A program made the position numbers and the translations under genes. DNA of 64,000 nt from Deltaproteobacteria bacterium (lineage in GTDB: Bacteria; Desulfobacterota; Dissulfuribacteria; Dissulfuribacterales; QOAL01), in the NCBI GenBank assembly GCA_026995935.1, contig JALWNK010000022.1, forward strand, positions 1 to 64,000, read 5' to 3'. Shown here in pieces: positions 18,104 to 26,485 of the stretch; position 1 is the first letter of the stretch, and every line of letters starts with the position of its first letter. The notes below the pieces were generated by a model, which made no database searches, was not told where the DNA came from, and saw only the letters and a program-made list of their open reading frames with translations.

Positions 18104-19828
18104 ATGTCACAAAGGATAGTTGTCATAGGTGGTGTGGCAGCAGGGCCAAAGGCGGCCTGCAGGGTAAAAAGACTCCTGCCGGATGCAGAGGTGACTCTTA
18201 TTGACCAGGATGATCTTATCTCCTATGGAGGATGCGGCATACCATACTTTGTTTCAGGGGACGTAGCAGATGAAAAAGAGCTTCGTTCAACAAGTTTTCA
18301 CATGGTCAGGGATGAGAGGTTTTTTAGGGAGGCCAAGGGAGTTGACGTAAGAACACTTACCAGGGCCGTATCCATAGACAGAAAGGAAAAGGTTGTACAC
18401 TTAGAAGACGTGAAGACAGGGGATAAGGACACCATTTCCTATGACAAGCTGGTAATAGCAACAGGAAGCCGTCCAAACGTGATTCCAGTTCCTGGGCATG
18501 ATCTAAAGGGTATATTTACCATTAGCAGCCTTCACAAGGCCATTGACATAAAAGGGCTTTTGGCCCAGGGAAAGGTCGAACGCGCAGTGGTCATTGGAGG
18601 AGGTGCCATTGGCATTGAGATGGCAGAATCCCTGGCAGACCTGTGGGGAATTGAGACAAAGATCGTTGAGTTCATGCCCCAGGTTCTTCCAAGGATAGTT
18701 GACAGGACCATAGCCTCCATGGTGGAGCAGCATCTCAGGGAAAACAACGTGGAGGTGTTTACCAGCGAGGCGGCCCAGCGTTTTGAGGGAAATGATGAGG
18801 GCTGGGTGAAAAAGGTGGTCACCAACAACAGGGAGCTTCCCTGTGACCTTGTGATTATGGCTGCAGGAGTAAGACCCAGGGGAGAGCTGGCAAGGGATGC
18901 AGACCTTGAGGTGTCTCCTTACGGGGCAATAGTCGTGAACCAGAGGATGCAGACATCTGATCCTGATATCTATGCTGCAGGGGACTGCGTGGAAACCTAC
19001 AATCTTGTCACTGGTAAAAAGGCCTACGCTCCCCTTGGTTCGGTGGCCAACCGGCAGGGCAGGGTGGTTGCAGATAACCTAGCCGGGATTCCAAGCAGGT
19101 TTGACGGCGTGGTTGGAAGTTTCATAATGAAGGTCTTTGATGTTTGTGTCGGCTCAACTGGCATAAGCACGGAAGTAGCCCAGGCAGAGGGGTTTGATGC
19201 GGTTTCTGCCATGGCTGTCCAGTCCGACAGGGCGCATTTTTTTCCAACCCAGGCCCTCATGTTCAACAATCTCATTGTAAACAGGACGGACAGGCGGGTG
19301 CTTGGGCTTCAGGGGTTTGCCAAGATGGGGGATGGGCTCCTTGCAAGGCTGAATGCTGCAGCTGGTATGATAGCAAGGCGGGCCGTGATAGAGGATTTCA
19401 GCAACCTGGAGCTTGCCTATGCACCTCCCTTCTCCACTGCAGTGGACGTTCTGAATGCAGCTGCCAACGTGGCGGACAACCTGGTCTCTGGCAGGCTTAA
19501 GACTGTGCCAACCGAGGAGTTTGTTGCATGGATGGACGGGAAGGCGGATCATCCAGACTGGATGGCCCTTGACCTTCGCCACCCCAGGGAGGCAGAGCCG
19601 TGGGTCAAGGCGTTTCCTGAAAAGTGGTATGCCCTTGTCTACGACAAGGTGAGAGAAAACTATGAGAAGCTTCCCAGGGATAAGACCCTCATCATAATAT
19701 GTAATGCAGGCACCCGTTCTTATGAGATACAGGTATTTTTGCGTTCAAAGGGAATGGATAACACCCTTGTGCTTCCAGGAGGGCTGAACGTCATAAGACG
19801 ACTTGGCGTAAGCTGGTGGCAGCAGTAA
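18104..19828 (+). CDS. CoA-disulfide reductase / NADH-dependent sulfur reductase with C-terminal rhodanese domain
   Basis: This 574-residue flavoprotein joins a pyridine-nucleotide-disulfide reductase (FAD loop VVIGGVAAGPKAA, NAD loop VVIGGGAIGIEMAE) to a C-terminal rhodanese domain. The reductase part has the single redox Cys44 in SYGGCGIPYFVSG expected of CoA-disulfide and NADH-polysulfide reductases. The rhodanese cysteine is in IICNAGTRSYE. The family reduces CoA disulfide, CoA persulfide or polysulfide with NAD(P)H in the cytoplasm. AGGAGG lies nine bases before the ATG at 18104, which settles the start; the frame extends further upstream. It is followed by a DsbC-like gene. A paralogue lies at 55726-57420. 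Confidence 0.9.
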   Translation: MSQRIVVIGGVAAGPKAACRVKRLLPDAEVTLIDQDDLISYGGCGIPYFVSGDVADEKELRSTSFHMVRDERFFREAKGVDVRTLTRAVSIDRKEKVVHLEDVKTGDKDTISYDKLVIATGSRPNVIPVPGHDLKGIFTISSLHKAIDIKGLLAQGKVERAVVIGGGAIGIEMAESLADLWGIETKIVEFMPQVLPRIVDRTIASMVEQHLRENNVEVFTSEAAQRFEGNDEGWVKKVVTNNRELPCDLVIMAAGVRPRGELARDADLEVSPYGAIVVNQRMQTSDPDIYAAGDCVETYNLVTGKKAYAPLGSVANRQGRVVADNLAGIPSRFDGVVGSFIMKVFDVCVGSTGISTEVAQAEGFDAVSAMAVQSDRAHFFPTQALMFNNLIVNRTDRRVLGLQGFAKMGDGLLARLNAAAGMIARRAVIEDFSNLELAYAPPFSTAVDVLNAAANVADNLVSGRLKTVPTEEFVAWMDGKADHPDWMALDLRHPREAEPWVKAFPEKWYALVYDKVRENYEKLPRDKTLIIICNAGTRSYEIQVFLRSKGMDNTLVLPGGLNVIRRLGVSWWQQ

Positions 19829-19877
19829 ATTCTTTGTGGTAGCCTTAGCGAAAATCGAATCGGGAGTGTGCATTTCT

Positions 19878-20639
19878 ATGAAACATTATTTAAAGACAGC
19901 ATCAGCTCTTTTTTCACTGGTTTTTCTCTTTTCTTTTTTCACAGTCGACGTGGCATCTGCCACATCCTCTTGCCCTTCAAAGGAGAGGCTTTCTGCTGCC
20001 ATACAAAAGACCTTCAGGCAGCGCCTTGAAATAGTAAATGTGAAGCCAGCAGGTTCATCTGGCCTTTGCCAGATACAGATACGATTCAGGAACCAGAACA
20101 GACTCATCTACTCTGACGCAAAGGGTGACTATCTCATTGCCGGCCAGCTTTTCAGCACGAAGGATGGCAAAAATCTCTCCCGGGAGGCAATGACAGAGAT
20201 AAACCGTCTGACAAAGGAAGAGATGAAGAAACTTGACAGTCTCGTTGCCTTTTCTGTTGGTAAAAAGGGACCTGTCATTTACTTTGTAACCGACCCCCAC
20301 TGCCCATACTGCAAAAAGGCCGAGCAGATAATAGAGCCCATGGCCAAGGAGGGAAAGCTGCAGGTCAAGTATGTACTTTTTCCCCTGAAATTCCACAAGG
20401 GCGCAAAGGAGGAGTGCATCTCCATAATCTGTGACAAGAAGGGCCTTGAGGGCTTTAAGAACAGGTACAGGTCAGAGAATCAGTGTGAAAAGGGCAAAAA
20501 GCAGATAAATGATTCCATCAACTTCCTTATGGGCAAGGGAATTACTGGCACTCCCACATACATATTCCCTGATGGAAGGTACCATTCTGGCGTGATGGAT
20601 AAAAAGGCATTGGAGGCAAAACTTTCCAAGACAAAGTAG
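19878..20639 (+). CDS. DsbC/DsbG-like periplasmic thiol-disulfide protein
   Basis: This 253-residue exported protein has a signal peptide of about 28 residues ending near DVASA. A small N-terminal dimerisation-type domain follows, then a thioredoxin domain with the active site C142-P-Y-C145 and the cis-proline in GTGITGTPTYIFP-type context. This is the layout of DsbC/DsbG disulfide isomerases, which correct or reduce disulfides in the periplasm, for example in cytochromes. GGGAG precedes the ATG. It lies 49 bases after the CoA-disulfide reductase gene and ten bases before the AICAR formyltransferase gene. Confidence 0.85.
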   Translation: MKHYLKTASALFSLVFLFSFFTVDVASATSSCPSKERLSAAIQKTFRQRLEIVNVKPAGSSGLCQIQIRFRNQNRLIYSDAKGDYLIAGQLFSTKDGKNLSREAMTEINRLTKEEMKKLDSLVAFSVGKKGPVIYFVTDPHCPYCKKAEQIIEPMAKEGKLQVKYVLFPLKFHKGAKEECISIICDKKGLEGFKNRYRSENQCEKGKKQINDSINFLMGKGITGTPTYIFPDGRYHSGVMDKKALEAKLSKTK

Positions 20640-20649
20640 GAGAAGAGCC

Positions 20650-21942
20650 ATGGCTGACATGAAACAGATGTACAAAAAGATACTTGGTGACCATTTCCCA
20701 ATGGAGATGAAGATTTCTTTTGGTGACCAGGAGCTTGTTTACAAAAAGCGGACCTGGAAGATACCAAATCCCTCTACGGGCGAAATAGAGGAAAGGGGCC
20801 TCAGATACGGCGAAAACCCGGACCAGGAGGCTGCCCTCTATGAGTTGGTAAATGGTAATCTTGTCCTTGGAGACTGTGCCTTTATAACCCCGGGCAAGGG
20901 GCTTGTGAGTGCCATTACCGAAGAGGACATGATCCAGGCCGGGAAACACCCAGGCAAGATTAATCTCACCGACGTGGACAATTCTCTTAACATATTGAAG
21001 TATCTCATGAAGACACCGGCATGTGTGATTGTAAAGCACAACAACCCGTGTGGTGTTGCCAAGTCGGACTCCATTGCAAGTGCATTCACCAAGGCACTAC
21101 GAGCAGACAGGGTGGCTGCCTTTGGAGGATGTGTTGCCTTGAACAGGCCCGTTGACAAGGAGACAGCCGAGGCCATCAGCCAGCAGTATGTGGAGGTGGT
21201 GGCTGCGCCTGAGTATGAAGAGGGTACGGTGGATATCCTTTCCCAGAGAAAAAACCTGAGGATCATAAAGATTCAGCGGATAGAACAGCTTGAATCGTAC
21301 TGGGACCTTCGTTTCGTAGACTTTAAAAGCCTTATAGACGGGGGCATCATAGTGCAGCAGTCCCCTGTCAACAAGATCCGTTCCAAGGATGATCTCAAAC
21401 CGGCAGAGTGTGAGTACCAGGGAAAGGTCTACAGGATAAAGAGACTCCCAACCGAGCAGGAATACGAAGATATCATCTTCGGCTGGGCAGTGGAGCAGGG
21501 AATTACCTCAAATTCTGTCATCTACGTGAAAAATGGTGTCACTGTTGGAATAGGCACAGGAGAACAGGACAGGGTAGGGGTTGCCGAAATAGCAGTCTAC
21601 AAGGCCTATACCAAGTATGCTGACATACTCTGCTGGGACAAGTACGGCATTCCCTACAAGCAGCTTGAGCTGGAGGTGGAAAAGGGCGACAGAGACAAGG
21701 CGCAAAAGGAGGAGATCGACGAGCAGGTAAAGCGTGACAGGGGTAATATACCGGGCTCCACCATGGTCTCGGATGCCTTCTTTCCCTTCAGGGACGGGGT
21801 GGACGTTGGCATAAGGCAGGGGGTTACTGCCATTGTCCATCCAGGAGGCTCGGTCAGGGACTGGGAGTCCATTGAGGCATGCAATGAGGCCGACCCCCCT
21901 GTTACAATGGTCTTTACAGGCCAGCGGGCATTTAAACACTAA
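20650..21942 (+). CDS. Stand-alone AICAR formyltransferase (PurH C-terminal domain type)
   Basis: This 430-residue protein matches the AICAR transformylase domain of PurH. The LRYGENPDQEAALYELV motif, which opens that domain, is at about residue 50, and the catalytic KHNNPCGVA motif follows. VASDAFFPF-type and GIGTGEQDRV segments lie toward the C-terminus. It should transfer a formyl group from 10-formyl-THF to AICAR in purine synthesis. The N-terminal IMP cyclohydrolase (MGS-like) domain of ordinary bifunctional PurH is absent. The split form is known in Desulfobacterota; a separate cyclohydrolase gene is expected elsewhere. AGGAG precedes the ATG. Confidence 0.88.
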   Translation: MADMKQMYKKILGDHFPMEMKISFGDQELVYKKRTWKIPNPSTGEIEERGLRYGENPDQEAALYELVNGNLVLGDCAFITPGKGLVSAITEEDMIQAGKHPGKINLTDVDNSLNILKYLMKTPACVIVKHNNPCGVAKSDSIASAFTKALRADRVAAFGGCVALNRPVDKETAEAISQQYVEVVAAPEYEEGTVDILSQRKNLRIIKIQRIEQLESYWDLRFVDFKSLIDGGIIVQQSPVNKIRSKDDLKPAECEYQGKVYRIKRLPTEQEYEDIIFGWAVEQGITSNSVIYVKNGVTVGIGTGEQDRVGVAEIAVYKAYTKYADILCWDKYGIPYKQLELEVEKGDRDKAQKEEIDEQVKRDRGNIPGSTMVSDAFFPFRDGVDVGIRQGVTAIVHPGGSVRDWESIEACNEADPPVTMVFTGQRAFKH

Positions 21943-21991
21943 AAAATACTGGGGCACCAGACAGATTCCACGGAATTTGAGGTGCACTGTT

Positions 21992-22387
21992 ATGAACTGG
22001 GAAAAGAAGATGATTGAAGAGATAAGGCTTGAAAATGGCCTAAGGGTTGAATTTTATGACTACTCCCGCAAGGTGGCCGGGGACAGGTGGCTCATTGGGC
22101 TTCTTGTCAAGATACCAATGAAGGTTGAAAGATCTGATTTCAGCGCCTTTGAGGACGCAGATTCCCTCTACAACCAGTTCCTGGAGCAAAATGGGCCTGA
22201 GATATCCTTTCAGCTCCAAAAGGAGCGAAACTTTATAGACGAGAGGGAAAAGTCAGAGGTATTCAGCGCCCTCCTTTCAAACCTGAAAAAGCATGCCTTG
22301 AGCTACATGGGCCATCCTGAATTTTCCTCAAGTTTCAAAAAGAAAAAGATAGAGGAGTTTAAGGAAAGGCTTTCGTGGTGGCAGTAG
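21992..22387 (+). CDS. Conserved hypothetical protein
   Basis: This 131-residue protein is not recognised. The predicted protein is soluble, charged and alpha/beta in character. It starts with MNWEKKMIEEIRLENGLRVEFYD, which looks like a beta-hairpin segment, and ends in a Lys-rich helix. The ATG at 21992 has GAGGTG nine bases upstream. The gene follows the AICAR formyltransferase by 49 bases, and its last 13 bases overlap the start of the hydrolase gene, so all three are probably cotranscribed. Confidence 0.7.
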   Translation: MNWEKKMIEEIRLENGLRVEFYDYSRKVAGDRWLIGLLVKIPMKVERSDFSAFEDADSLYNQFLEQNGPEISFQLQKERNFIDEREKSEVFSALLSNLKKHALSYMGHPEFSSSFKKKKIEEFKERLSWWQ

Positions 22388-23190
22388 AGTCCCTTAAGGC
22401 CCTGGATAAGAGCGGGGTAGCAAGTACCCTTTTCAGGGAGGCAGGCCTTAAAAGGGCAGAGCCTCCCTCTTGTATCTTGGATTTTTTAGACAGGTCCGGG
22501 CAAAGGCTTTGTGCCAGGATTTATAAGGGGCCACCTGAAAATCCCCACATCTTCTATTTTCCTGCTGAATACGAAACGGATTCTACCCTGCATCTTCTTG
22601 GAACCGGGCTTGTCTCTGTTGGTTTTTCCCTGGTTGCCTTTGAGTACAGGGAAATAGGGCAGAGCCAGGGTGATTTTTCCTTTGCACAGGTTTTTGAGGA
22701 CGCAGGACTCTTTTACCAAGCTTCAAGGCTTTGGATGGAGGAGCAGGGAAGAGGCGGAGACGTGGCCCTCATGGGGCGGTCCTTTGGTTCGGCAGTTGCC
22801 CTTGATCTTGCTGCAAGAAAGGAAAAGGAACTCTTGTGCCTGATAATGGAGAGCGCATTTGACTCTGCACGGGTATTTCTTGAGCGCTCAGGAGTTGATC
22901 CTTCACTCATTCCAGAAGGCCCGTTATTTGAAAACCGGTTAAAGATGGCAAGTTTTAAAAAGCCTGTGCTCTTCATTCACAGCCCCAGGGATACCATACA
23001 GAGCCTTACAGAGGTGGAATGGCTCGTTTGTGAAAGCCGTTCAAAGGCCACTCAGTTTCAAATAGCACCTTCCGGCACAAGGCAGGAGCTTGCAGGCCAG
23101 GTTGGGGAACTCTATCTCGAGGTGGTGCAGCAGTGGGTGAATCTTAGGCGCGGGGTAAGACCCCCGCGGAAAAGAAGGCCCAGAACCTAG
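22375..23190 (+). CDS. Alpha/beta-hydrolase fold protein
   Basis: This 271-residue protein has an alpha/beta-hydrolase core. The nucleophile elbow GRSFGSAVALDLA has Ser as catalytic residue near position 141, an oxyanion-type segment lies before it, and the acid is in LFIHSPRDTIQSL. The family is close to serine aminopeptidase S33/lysophospholipase-like enzymes. The GTG at 22375 overlaps the end of the preceding gene; a later start is possible. The C-terminal tail is Arg/Pro-rich. Substrate unknown. Confidence 0.78.
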   Translation: MVAVESLKALDKSGVASTLFREAGLKRAEPPSCILDFLDRSGQRLCARIYKGPPENPHIFYFPAEYETDSTLHLLGTGLVSVGFSLVAFEYREIGQSQGDFSFAQVFEDAGLFYQASRLWMEEQGRGGDVALMGRSFGSAVALDLAARKEKELLCLIMESAFDSARVFLERSGVDPSLIPEGPLFENRLKMASFKKPVLFIHSPRDTIQSLTEVEWLVCESRSKATQFQIAPSGTRQELAGQVGELYLEVVQQWVNLRRGVRPPRKRRPRT

Positions 23191-23193
23191 GGC

Positions 23194-24207
23194 TTAATCC
23201 CAGACCCCGTCAATGGCCCCACCGCACTTTGGGCACTTGCCCTGCTCAAGCTTGTTTTCAAGGATGCTGAATCCGTACCTTGCAATTACCATTTCCCCAC
23301 AGGAGGGACAGTAGGTGTTCTCTCCCCCTTCTCCCGGGATATTGCCCTCGTAAACGTATTTCAGCCCTTCTTCAAGCCCGATTTCCCTTGCCCTTCTAAG
23401 GGTCTCCACCGGCGTTGGTGGCCTGTCGAGCATCTTGTAGGTTGGATGAAAGGCCGTTACGTGCCAGGGAATGGATTCTGACACGCCTTTTATGAACCTT
23501 GCAATCTCCCTTAGCTCCGCGTCTGTATCGTTCCAGCCTGGGATAATGAGGGTGGTAACCTCTACCCAGATCCCCAACTCATGCATGAGTTTTATTGAGT
23601 CAAGCACAGGCTCAAGCCTTGCCTTGCAGACCTCCCTGTAGAATTTTTCAGTAAAGGCCTTAAGATCAATGTTTATGGCGTCAAGAAACTGGGTGCTGTG
23701 TTCGCATGTCTCGGGTGTCATGTAGCCGTTACTTACAAAGACGTTCTTGAGCCCCTTTTCCCTGGCCTTGACCCCTGTGTCATAGGCGAATTCGTAGAAA
23801 ATGGTTGGTTCCACATAGGTGTAGCTTATGCTTTTTGAACCACTTGTAATGGCATCTTGTACCACCTGAGCGGGCGTGGCATCCTGGCCGGTTATGGCCC
23901 CATTGTTGAACCTGGGGAACTGGCTTATCTGCCAGTTTTGACAGTGAAGGCACTGAAAGTTGCACCCAACCGTTGATATGGAGTAGGAGCGAGAGCCAGG
24001 AAGAAAGTGAAACAGGGGTTTTTTCTCTATGGGATCAACGTTTTGAGAGATGAGCTTTCCATAGACCAGGCTTTCAAGTGTTCCGTCCCTGTTTTCCCGA
24101 ACCTGGCAAATTCCACGTCTTCCCGGTTTTATCTTGCATCTGTGGGAGCAGAGATTGCACTTAACGCTTTTGTCTTCCTGCCTTTGGTAAAGATACGCCT
24201 CCTTCAT
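23194..24207 (-). CDS. amrS: AmmeMemoRadiSam-system radical SAM protein
   Basis: This 337-residue radical SAM enzyme has the CX3CX2C motif C82-x3-C86-x2-C89 in GCNFQCLHCQNW. It also has an N-terminal extra cysteine cluster (CNLCSHRCKIKPG and GICQVREN) and a C-terminal zinc ribbon (CPSCGEM and CPKCGG). This is the AmrS / PflA-like architecture of the AmmeMemoRadiSam set, whose chemistry has not been established to my knowledge. The partner AmmeMemoRadiSam A (AMMECR1-like) and B (MEMO-like) genes are not adjacent here. It faces the alpha/beta-hydrolase gene convergently, three bases away. Confidence 0.88.
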   Translation of the reverse strand: MKEAYLYQRQEDKSVKCNLCSHRCKIKPGRRGICQVRENRDGTLESLVYGKLISQNVDPIEKKPLFHFLPGSRSYSISTVGCNFQCLHCQNWQISQFPRFNNGAITGQDATPAQVVQDAITSGSKSISYTYVEPTIFYEFAYDTGVKAREKGLKNVFVSNGYMTPETCEHSTQFLDAINIDLKAFTEKFYREVCKARLEPVLDSIKLMHELGIWVEVTTLIIPGWNDTDAELREIARFIKGVSESIPWHVTAFHPTYKMLDRPPTPVETLRRAREIGLEEGLKYVYEGNIPGEGGENTYCPSCGEMVIARYGFSILENKLEQGKCPKCGGAIDGVWD

Positions 24208-24290
24208 TGCCTTCTCCTCCTTTTTGCTCTTTTTTTGAATATAAGCATGAAAGCCTTGGTGTCTAAACGTTGAAGTAAAAAAAGCGTTTT

Positions 24291-24362
24291 TAAAGTCAGA
24301 CTTTACCTTTTAAGGCCAATTTCCGATAAAGAAAACAGTCAGGTGCTTCTTAGGGGCACCTG
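24291..24362. promoter_or_regulatory. Palindrome and hairpin in the amrS-cheD divergent region
   Basis: A perfect 15-base palindrome, TAAAGTCAGACTTTA, lies at 24291-24305. A perfect 7-bp hairpin, CAGGTGC with a nine-base loop and GCACCTG, lies at 24340-24362, just before the SD of the CheD-like gene. The first could be an operator for either divergent gene. The second could be a leader RNA structure. Neither has a known name. Confidence 0.35.
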
Positions 24363-24386
24363 TAAGAAACTTCAGGAGAAGCTTCC

Positions 24387-24854
24387 ATGCAAGAAGTCAT
24401 TGTGGAAAGGGCCTCTATGGCCGTAAGCAGCAGGCCTTCGACTGTTATTACTGCCAGGAGCCTGGGTTCCACCTTGGCAGTCATCGTAACTGACCCGTGT
24501 GCAGGGGTTGCAGGTATAGGGCACTGCGTACTTCCAGGAACATCTGGAAAAAATCAAGCTACGCCCACTGTACTTGAACAAATGAGGGAACTTTTCAAGC
24601 ACATGCTTCAAGAAGGGGCATCTGCCAAGGATATGAAGGTGTTCTTGTGTGGAGCCGCTACCTTTCTGCATGAACCAAAGGAGATGGCCCTGGGGGTAAA
24701 GCTTTATCAAAAGGCAGTCAAGGCCCTTGAGAAAAATGGCCTTTCCGCAAGTGGAGAGCACGTGGGAGGCCCCCTAAACAGGAGCGTCTCCGTGGAGGTA
24801 GGCTCCGCAAATGCCCGCGTTATTCTTCCAGATAAAAAGGAGATCCTGATATGA
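24387..24854 (+). CDS. CheD-like protein lacking the catalytic cysteine
   Basis: This 155-residue protein has the fold signature of CheD, the chemoreceptor glutamine deamidase. The expected block LGSC...D...G..H..LP is present as SLGSTLAVIVTDP followed by GVAGIGHCVLPG, and the later VFLCGAATFL and SGEHVGGPLNRSVSVEV segments match CheD. The catalytic cysteine is replaced by Thr, while the histidine is kept. By family knowledge such a protein should not deamidate receptors and may act only as a binding partner. CAGGAG precedes the ATG. Its stop overlaps the start of an HDOD-domain gene (ATGA), so the two are coupled. No chemotaxis operon is nearby. Confidence 0.8.
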   Translation: MQEVIVERASMAVSSRPSTVITARSLGSTLAVIVTDPCAGVAGIGHCVLPGTSGKNQATPTVLEQMRELFKHMLQEGASAKDMKVFLCGAATFLHEPKEMALGVKLYQKAVKALEKNGLSASGEHVGGPLNRSVSVEVGSANARVILPDKKEILI

Positions 24855-25723
24855 ATACAGCCCTGTGTCCAGATTTTACCCTTGAGGCGGTATATGAATC
24901 CATGGCCTCACTTCCTGTCTTTCCCAAGATTGTCCATGAGGCGCTTCGCGTCCTGGACAATCCGGAGAAAAACATTTCCGACGTGGCAAAGATCATCAAA
25001 CTGGACCATGGGCTTGTTGCAAATATTCTAAAACTGACAAATTCTGCCATGTTTGGTCTCAGCCAGCAGGTCTCCGACCTTGAAACCGCCCTGGCCCTCC
25101 TAGGACAAAACAGGATCAGGGAGGTCCTCATAGCAAGTGCAGCAATGCCGTATCTTTCAAGGGACCTTCACGGCTACGAGATGTCGCCGGAGGATCTTTG
25201 TTTTCATTCCGTAGGTTGCGCCATGATTTCCGAGGTGGTGAGTCAGAGGCTTGGTTTTGGCCGGTCTGCAGAGCTTTTTACTGCAGCAATCCTCCATGAT
25301 GTAGGGAAGATTGTTCTTGATATCTATGTTGGTCCCAGGCTCTTGGAGGTGCTTGATCGGTCAAGGCGTGATGACAGCGATTTTTCCGTTGCAGAATGGG
25401 AGGTTATTGGGACTGATCATGCAGTTGCAGGCTCCTCCATCCTCCAGCAGTGGGAATTCCCCAGGGACATCTGCAGGGCGGTTCGCACCCATCACGATCC
25501 TGATCTCTACATCCAAAACAGGCTTTCGGCCATGCTTGCCTTTTGTAACATCCTGGCCGTCCAGCTTGGCCTTGGTGTGGGGGCAGACGGTTTCAGGTAC
25601 AGGATCTCTGATGAGCTATTGTACGTTCTAGGATGTGATGAGAAGGACTATCTGGATTGTTTGGAGCTTTCCTTAAGGGCCTTGGAGGATGCTAGAGAGG
25701 TTATTAACCTCATATACGCCTGA
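24851..25723 (+). CDS. HDOD-domain signalling protein, coupled to the CheD-like gene
   Basis: This 290-residue protein is almost entirely an HDOD domain (about residues 15-215), an HD-GYP-related module thought to act as a signalling scaffold. It has the helix pattern LPVFPKIVHEALRVLDNPEKN, ILKLTNSAMFGLSQQ and an HD-like AAILHDVGKIVLD motif. The HD pair is intact in this copy. The ATG overlaps the stop of the CheD-like gene, so equal synthesis is likely and a complex is plausible. Two more HDOD proteins lie within the next 9 kb. Confidence 0.88.
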   Translation: MNTALCPDFTLEAVYESMASLPVFPKIVHEALRVLDNPEKNISDVAKIIKLDHGLVANILKLTNSAMFGLSQQVSDLETALALLGQNRIREVLIASAAMPYLSRDLHGYEMSPEDLCFHSVGCAMISEVVSQRLGFGRSAELFTAAILHDVGKIVLDIYVGPRLLEVLDRSRRDDSDFSVAEWEVIGTDHAVAGSSILQQWEFPRDICRAVRTHHDPDLYIQNRLSAMLAFCNILAVQLGLGVGADGFRYRISDELLYVLGCDEKDYLDCLELSLRALEDAREVINLIYA

Positions 25724-25774
25724 GTGGTTTTCTAAATAGTGTCTTATCTCCTAAGGTCTTCTGCGAAAGGCGCC

Positions 25775-26485
25775 TTAAATGTCTTTCAGGGGGCACTTAT
25801 GGCAAACAGGCCTTCTTTTTTTGCAAAATTCCTTGCCCAATCGCACATAAAGGGCGTGAAATTCATTGAAGAGGCAGGTATCAACGGGAAGGTTGTCCAT
25901 GAAGAGTTCCTGTATGTCATGATAATCTGCCAATGCAGGGTCGATCAATTCATGGTTTGAGAGGACTCTAACGGTGTAGGCATCTACAACAAAAACGGGT
26001 TTACCGAGTGCATACAAGAGTATGCTGTCTGCAGTTTCAGGTCCAATTCCGTGGATTTCGAGGAGCATTTGGCGAAGCTGGGTGGTTTCCGCCTGTGCCA
26101 TTAGCTCCATGTTGCCTTGAAAGACATCTTCGAGAAACTTGACAAAGCATTTTAGCCTCTTCGCCTTTACGTTGTAGTAGCCGGCAGGCCTTATGAGCCC
26201 TGCAAGCATGGCGGGTGGAAGTTCAAGGATGGCCCTGGGTTCAAGAAGTTTTTGTTTCTTTAGGTTGTCAATGGCCTTCTCCACGTTTTGCCAGTTGGTG
26301 TTTTGTGTGAGTATGGCACCAACGGCGATTTCAAAGGGTGTCTGTCCTGGCCACCAGTACTGCGGACCAAAATGGTCATAGAGCCGCCAGAACATATCCA
26401 GTAGCACTTCAGAGGCCCCTGAAGGCCTGAATTCAGCTATTACGGCCTCAAGATGGGATCTTTTACATGCTGGTTGCCGTTTCAA
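25775..26485 (-). CDS. HhH-GPD DNA glycosylase, MagIII/MpgII-like
   Basis: This 236-residue protein has the HhH-GPD fold of the endonuclease III superfamily. GAILTQNTNWQNVEKAI and the hairpin EIHGIGPETADSILLYALG are followed by the catalytic aspartate in FVVDAYTVRVL. Glu occupies the position of the lyase lysine (GxGxK), so it should be a monofunctional glycosylase. Overall it resembles the 3-methyladenine glycosylases MagIII and MpgII. Three cysteines of the C-x6-C-x2-C iron-sulfur loop are present (FCKKRRPVCHKC), but the protein ends before the fourth would occur. It starts inside the end of the HDOD gene (23-base overlap). Confidence 0.82.
   Translation of the reverse strand: MKRQPACKRSHLEAVIAEFRPSGASEVLLDMFWRLYDHFGPQYWWPGQTPFEIAVGAILTQNTNWQNVEKAIDNLKKQKLLEPRAILELPPAMLAGLIRPAGYYNVKAKRLKCFVKFLEDVFQGNMELMAQAETTQLRQMLLEIHGIGPETADSILLYALGKPVFVVDAYTVRVLSNHELIDPALADYHDIQELFMDNLPVDTCLFNEFHALYVRLGKEFCKKRRPVCHKCPLKDI

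Noticed and set aside
24387-25723. Chemotaxis operon
   Set aside because: Only a CheD-like protein is present. No receptor, CheA, CheW, CheC or CheR gene is found nearby, and the CheD catalytic cysteine is missing.
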